In this document: positions 6,540 to 9,421 of the stretch, one piece after another | Layout: each line of letters begins with the position of its first letter | Numbering within the stretch: position 1 is the first letter of the stretch | DNA from: Actinoplanes liguriensis | Lineage (GTDB): Bacteria; Actinomycetota; Actinomycetes; Mycobacteriales; Micromonosporaceae | DNA: 9,421 nucleotides | Direction of reading: 5' to 3' | NCBI GenBank assembly: GCA_000715855.1 | Contig: KL571195.1 | Coordinates: forward strand, 86,444 to 95,864 | Position numbers and translations under genes: made by a program | The notes under the pieces: generated by a model | Database searches by the model: none | Told to the model about the DNA's origin: nothing | What the model saw: the letters and a program-made list of their open reading frames with translations, nothing else

Positions 6540-7810
6540 TGTCACGTCGACAGTCGCCCCGCCTTCCCTCCACCAGACTTGGTATCCGCGACGCATTCCG
6601 TGAAGCCTTGGTCGGCGGCCTGCAACGACCCGGCCGCGCGATCCTGACCATGCTCGGCACGATCCTCGGAGTCGGAGCGTTCGTCGCCGTACTTGGCCTG
6701 ACCTCGACGGCCTCCGGTCAGGTCTCAAAACAGTTCACCGTCCTGCAGGCCACCACCGTCAGCGTTGTGGATCGCGCAGCGGCGGACAGCCTCAACCAAG
6801 CAGGTAGCGCGGACAACGGCACGCTCTCGCGGCCGCCGATCAGCTTCCCTCCAGACGCCGATGAGCGAATCCAGCGGCTCAACGGCGTAGAAGCCGCCGG
6901 AGTTTGGTGGACCGTCCCGCTCGGAGACGCCGGCATCCGATCGAGTCGAACCGGGTACCCCGATGGCGAAGGCCTCAAGGTATACGCGGCGACGCCCGGA
7001 GCCATCGCAGCCATGGAAGTCACAGTTACCGCCGGAGTTGGTCTTGACACTTTCATGGAAAAAAGCGGCCAACGCGCAGTTATACTGAGTAACGCTGCAG
7101 CGACCCGACTTGGCGTCCGGAACCTGCAGATGCAGCCCGCGGTATTTCTCAACGATTTGCCTTACACGGTGATAGGGCTCTACTCCGACGTCCGCCGGAA
7201 CTCAGAAGTTTCCCTCGGTGCCCTCATCCCCACCGCCAGCGCGGTTCGCGACTTCGGCAACCCTGACCCAGGACAAATGCCAGCCACGATGGTCATATCC
7301 ACCCGTGTAGGTGCCGCTCAATTGGTTGCCAGCCAGGCCCCACTGGCATTACGGCCGGATCACCCCGATACGCTCGTTGCAGTCGCGCCGCCAGATCCAC
7401 ACTCCCTGCGGGACAGCGTGTCAGGGGACCTCACTGGACTATTCGTCGCCCTAGCAGCGGTCTCATTAACCATTGGGGCGGTGGGAATTGCTAATACGAC
7501 GCTCGTCTCCGTGCTCGAGCGCGTGGGCGAAATTGGCTTACGCCGGTCGCTCGGAGCCCGGCCACGCCACATCGCCGCTCAATTCCTTATAGAGTCCCTC
7601 GTCACTGGCACGATCGGGGGCCTGGTCGGAACCAGCCTCGGCGTCATCGTCGTCATTGCGGTCGCCGCCAGCCGTCACTGGACAGCGATCATTGATCCGG
7701 CTATTACTCTGCCTGCGCCAGTCTTGGGCAGCCTCGTCGGCCTCCTTGCCGGGCTGTACCCTGCACTTCGAGCCGCGAACATCAATCCCATTGCTGCGCT
7801 GCGCTCGTAG
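6539..7810 (+). CDS. ABC transporter permease, FtsX/MacB type
   Basis: This 423-residue membrane protein has the MacB layout. One membrane segment near the N-terminus (about 33-57, AILTMLGTILGVGAFVAVLG) is followed by a large extracellular domain (about 58-290, MacB periplasmic-core type). A C-terminal FtsX domain has three membrane segments (about 300-324, 347-378 and 392-411). Between segments two and three lies the conserved cytoplasmic coupling element VLERVGEIGLRRSLGA (about 325-340), and the protein ends with the family-typical ANINPIAALRS. The ATG overlaps the ATPase stop by one base (TGATG). Proteins of this type do not form a usual through-channel but transmit ATP-driven motion to the outside. 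A homodimer with two ATPases and the adaptor is expected. Substrate cannot be read from the sequence. Confidence 0.95.
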   Translation: MSRRQSPRLPSTRLGIRDAFREALVGGLQRPGRAILTMLGTILGVGAFVAVLGLTSTASGQVSKQFTVLQATTVSVVDRAAADSLNQAGSADNGTLSRPPISFPPDADERIQRLNGVEAAGVWWTVPLGDAGIRSSRTGYPDGEGLKVYAATPGAIAAMEVTVTAGVGLDTFMEKSGQRAVILSNAAATRLGVRNLQMQPAVFLNDLPYTVIGLYSDVRRNSEVSLGALIPTASAVRDFGNPDPGQMPATMVISTRVGAAQLVASQAPLALRPDHPDTLVAVAPPDPHSLRDSVSGDLTGLFVALAAVSLTIGAVGIANTTLVSVLERVGEIGLRRSLGARPRHIAAQFLIESLVTGTIGGLVGTSLGVIVVIAVAASRHWTAIIDPAITLPAPVLGSLVGLLAGLYPALRAANINPIAALRS

Positions 7811-8210
7811 GCCGCTTCAGCAAGCACTTCCACCACTTCAGCAGAAGATCCGTTTTGACCTGCGATGACGGTGGGGTTTGTCGTGAACAGCGAGCAGCCA
7901 CCGCCGGATCTCGAAGGTTGTGTGGACCCAAGGCAGGACGGTGGCTGCCGCCTGCAGGGTAGATGCTCGACGACGGCCGGGGCGTACTACGCACTCGCTG
8001 ACCGGCATCTCGACAAGGCCGTATCCGGGCAGGTATTGGGGTCTCATCTGACAACGTCCCATGGCCGAAGACGGCGTTGGGCCGCCGCTGTCGACCTGGT
8101 GGGGATTCACTTACCTGCCTCGATCTCATCCGGGGAGCCGGGCGGTGCTCACCGAGTCAGTCCGTTGCTCGCCTGGAGTGTTGCGACGGCTAGCTGTACC
8201 CACCCTCCCT

Positions 8211-8223
8211 GGGGGGATCCCCC
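8211..8223. repeat. GGGGGATCCCCC palindrome
   Basis: A perfect 12-bp palindrome (8212-8223) with an extra G on the left. In RNA it could form a short stem of G-C pairs with a GATC loop, but no T-run follows. It lies in the gene-poor region and might be part of a terminator or a protein site; chance is also possible in GC-rich DNA. Confidence 0.4.
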
Positions 8224-8269
8224 ACCTCGGATCATTCTGCCGAAAAATCGGGGCGGGCGTGGGGCAGCC

Positions 8270-8295
8270 TGTGGACAACCGGCCACTGTGGATAA
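8270..8295 (+). promoter_or_regulatory. Two tandem DnaA-box-like 9-mers
   Basis: TGTGGACAA (8270-8278) is the complement of TTGTCCACA, the DnaA box favoured in GC-rich actinobacteria. TGTGGATAA (8287-8295) is the complement of TTATCCACA, the classical E. coli box. They have the same orientation with 8 bp between them and lie directly upstream of the probable promoter of the acetyltransferase gene at 8333. With only two boxes and no AT-rich unwinding element, this is not an origin. DnaA binding as a regulator is inferred. Confidence 0.6.
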
Positions 8296-8320
8296 CCCTC
8301 GGACGGCCGGCTGGGCGGTC

Positions 8321-8326
8321 TAGGGT
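8321..8326 (+). promoter_or_regulatory. Probable -10 box for a leaderless transcript
   Basis: TAGGGT fits the actinobacterial TANNNT -10 pattern and ends 6 bases before the ATG at 8333. A transcript starting about 7 bases after the box would begin at or next to the A of the start codon. No good Shine-Dalgarno sequence precedes the ATG, which supports leaderless translation. I see no clear -35 box. Confidence 0.5.
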
Positions 8327-8332
8327 CGGCGC

Positions 8333-8905
8333 ATGCCCTCACTTGTCGCATCAGCACTGGCCACCGGAACCTTGGCCGCGTCCGAGCAGCCGGAGATCCA
8401 TGGCGACGGCGTTTCGCTGCGCCCCTGGCAGGCGGCCGATCGGGCGGCGGTCGTCGCGGGCTATGCGGATCCCGCGATCCAGCGATGGCACTGCCGGACC
8501 CTGGACGACGACGAGGCCGCGGCCTGGATCGATCGCTGGCCGCAGCGCTGGCCGGACGAGAGCGGCGCCGGCTGGGCCATCGTGGACACCGGCGACCGGG
8601 TGGCAGGGCAGATCAGCTTCCGGCGAATCGATCTGGTGGACGCGTCGGCGGAGATCTCCTACTGGGTGTTGCCGGAGCTCCGCGGGCGGCGGATCGCGCC
8701 ACGGGCCCTGGCCGCGCTGACCGGGTGGGCCTTCAGCAGCGTCGGGCTGCATCGCCTGGAGCTGAACCATTCGACCGCCAATCCGGCTTCCTGTCGCGTT
8801 GCCGAGCAGGCCGGGTATCCGGCCGAGGGGGTCAAGCGGGGCGAAGCGCGGCATACCGACGGCTGGCACGACATGCACCAGCATGCCCGGCTCGTCACCG
8901 ACTGA
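8333..8905 (+). CDS. GNAT family N-acetyltransferase, RimJ/RimL type
   Basis: This 190-residue protein would transfer an acetyl group from acetyl-CoA to an amino group. The fold is recognisable from GVSLRPWQAADRAAV (26-40) at the start of the domain, and from motif A EISYWVLPELRGRRIAPRAL (107-126), in which RGRRIA (117-122) is the acetyl-CoA pyrophosphate loop. Motif B follows: LHRLELNHSTANPASCRVAEQAGY (139-162). The C-terminus, KRGEARHTDGWHDMH, matches the RimJ/RimL-like branch, which includes ribosomal-protein and small-molecule acetyltransferases. Length is normal and the gene looks intact. The start is the ATG just after the TAGGGT -10 box. Third positions are strongly G/C, as in sdhB, so it looks native. 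The substrate is unknown. Confidence 0.93.
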   Translation: MPSLVASALATGTLAASEQPEIHGDGVSLRPWQAADRAAVVAGYADPAIQRWHCRTLDDDEAAAWIDRWPQRWPDESGAGWAIVDTGDRVAGQISFRRIDLVDASAEISYWVLPELRGRRIAPRALAALTGWAFSSVGLHRLELNHSTANPASCRVAEQAGYPAEGVKRGEARHTDGWHDMHQHARLVTD

Positions 8906-8957
8906 TCGGCGACGGTGATGTGCTCATTCGGGGGCGCCCGGACAGCGCGCGACCAAC

Positions 8958-9093
8958 GTCGGTCCATCGGTGGCGGGCAGCCGGCACGCGGACAGTGTCG
9001 GTCCATCGGTGACGGGCAGCCGGCATACGGGCAGCGTCGATCAAGTGGTGACGACCGGCTGGCTCGAGGCCGGGATCGATCAGTCGGTGACGG
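8958..9093. repeat. 39-bp-period tandem repeat between convergent acetyltransferase genes
   Basis: Copy 1 (8958-8996) and copy 2 (8997-9035) are identical at 34 of 39 positions; both begin GTCGGTCCATCGGTG. Copy 3 (9036-9074) keeps 24 of 39 positions in the same register. A fourth partial copy from 9075 keeps the GTGACGG core, with about 15 of its first 19 bases matching. The last copy contains the stop codon of the minus-strand acetyltransferase, so the repeat has spread into, or grown out of, that gene's 3' end. The copies decay from left to right. Confidence 0.8.
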
Positions 9094-9406
9094 TTGGCGG
9101 GTCGGTGGCTGTGGTCAGGAAGAGCTGGGTGATGGCGACGTCGTGCCAGGCGTCCTGTTTCCAGCCGATCCGCGGGTGTGTGCCGACCGGCTGGAAGCCG
9201 AGAGCGGCGTGCAGGCCCATGCTCGGCTCGTTCGGGAGAGTGGTCTTCGCGACCGCCACCCGGTATCCGCGGGACGTCAGGCGCGGGAGCAGCATCTCAT
9301 AGAGCGCGCGACCCGCCCCGGTGCGCCGGCGGCCCATCCCGAGGTAGACGCTGACCTCGCACGACCATCGGTAGGCGGCCCGGGCGGCGAACGGCCGGGC
9401 GTAGGT
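9080..9406 (-). CDS. Phosphinothricin acetyltransferase-like GNAT protein, truncated by contig end
   Basis: The C-terminal 108 codons of a GNAT acetyltransferase are present; the family is usually about 170-180 residues, so roughly 65-75 N-terminal residues are missing. The piece AAYRWSCEVSVYL, then GRRRTGAGRALY (acetyl-CoA loop), then LPNEPSMGLHAALGF and GWKQDAWHDV, follows the Bar/Pat order closely. Enzymes of that group acetylate phosphinothricin, methionine sulfoximine, arsinothricin or related amino acids. The open frame continues to an apparent GTG start at 9421, but its first five codons (read as MYKRQ) are adapter sequence, so the true start is outside the contig. The last residues before the stop (TDPPTVTD) lie at the edge of the 39-bp repeat. 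The gene converges with the RimJ/RimL-type gene. Family is confident; substrate is not. Confidence 0.88.
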   Translation of the reverse strand, partial: TYARPFAARAAYRWSCEVSVYLGMGRRRTGAGRALYEMLLPRLTSRGYRVAVAKTTLPNEPSMGLHAALGFQPVGTHPRIGWKQDAWHDVAITQLFLTTATDPPTVTD

Positions 9407-9421
9407 CTGTCTCTTATACAC
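9407..9421. other. Tn5/Nextera mosaic-end adapter remnant at contig end
   Basis: The last 15 bases, CTGTCTCTTATACAC, are identical to the start of the 19-bp Tn5 mosaic-end sequence used in Nextera libraries (CTGTCTCTTATACACATCT). They stop exactly at the window edge. On the minus strand they encode the familiar artefact start M/V-Y-K-R-Q. This is library sequence, not genome. Confidence 0.95.

Larger units (their letters stand above)
7811..8332. other. Gene-poor stretch downstream of the export operon
   Basis: No open frame in these 520 or so bases looks like a real protein. Candidates on both strands (plus 7865-8323, minus 7838-8110 and 7782-8129) overlap one another, are rich in Arg, Pro and Gly and carry no motif I know. 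A direct repeat CTTCAGCA (7815-7822 and 7836-7843) lies just after the permease stop. It is followed by a short CTTC/GAAG stem (7836-7847) and TTTT at 7853-7856, which could be a weak terminator. A GGGGGATCCCCC palindrome, two DnaA-like boxes and a -10 box lie at the far end. The block could be worn-out mobile DNA, but I cannot show that. Confidence 0.5.

Noticed and set aside
7838..8129. Possible transposase remnant downstream of the permease
   Set aside because: Minus-strand frames have a faint transposase-like feel, but there are no catalytic residues, no terminal repeats and no target duplication.
8270..8295. Replication origin
   Set aside because: Only two boxes, no AT-rich unwinding element, and no dnaA, dnaN or other origin-linked genes nearby.
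8061..8720. Plus-strand open frame of 219 residues overlapping the acetyltransferase
   Set aside because: It is an Arg/Pro/Ser-rich frame shadow of a well-supported GNAT gene.
8958..9093. CRISPR array
   Set aside because: The units are directly adjacent with no spacers and decay steadily, so this is a plain tandem repeat.
9407..9421. Natural Tn5-like transposon end
   Set aside because: The match is to the engineered mosaic end and stops exactly at the contig edge, which fits library adapter far better.

Overview
The window is high-GC actinobacterial DNA. The evidence is a succinate dehydrogenase iron-sulfur subunit of the actinobacterial type with G or C at almost every third codon position, GTG starts, a peptidoglycan-binding efflux adaptor, and a secreted protein of a type known from Streptomyces. 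Micromonosporaceae (Actinoplanes-like) or a relative is my best guess, at low confidence. The right edge is the physical end of an assembled contig: its last 15 bases match the Tn5/Nextera mosaic-end adapter and are not genomic.

Left part (1-1281): the last codons of sdhA overlap sdhB by 4 bp. SdhB carries its three iron-sulfur cysteine clusters and an unusual proline-rich C-terminal tail of about 85 residues. A hairpin region follows, lying between sdhB and a convergent gene. Next (1282-3243, minus strand) come a two-part hypothetical protein whose N-terminal half resembles the ComJ/Nin nuclease-inhibitor family, a strong terminator-like hairpin, and a small secreted four-cysteine protein that looks like a Streptomyces killer-toxin-like beta/gamma-crystallin.

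Centre (3647-7810, plus strand): a tightly coupled four-gene operon encodes a cysteine-bearing lipoprotein, a membrane-anchored HlyD/MacA-type adaptor with a peptidoglycan-binding domain, a LolD/MacB-type ATPase, and an FtsX/MacB-type permease. Gene borders are 8 bp apart, 4 bp overlapping and 1 bp overlapping. Together they look like a MacAB-like machine adapted to a Gram-positive wall. It would move or act on something at the outer face of the membrane. It is divergent from the secreted small protein across a roughly 400-bp intergenic region with an inverted repeat, so a functional link is an attractive but untested idea. Codon use in this block is visibly less GC-biased than in sdhB, which fits a laterally acquired cassette between core genes.

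Right part (7811-9421): about 520 bp with no convincing gene, ending in two tandem DnaA-box-like 9-mers just upstream of a probable leaderless promoter for a RimJ/RimL-type GNAT acetyltransferase. A 39-bp-period tandem repeat lies between this gene and a convergent, truncated phosphinothricin-acetyltransferase-like gene, whose apparent start is adapter sequence.
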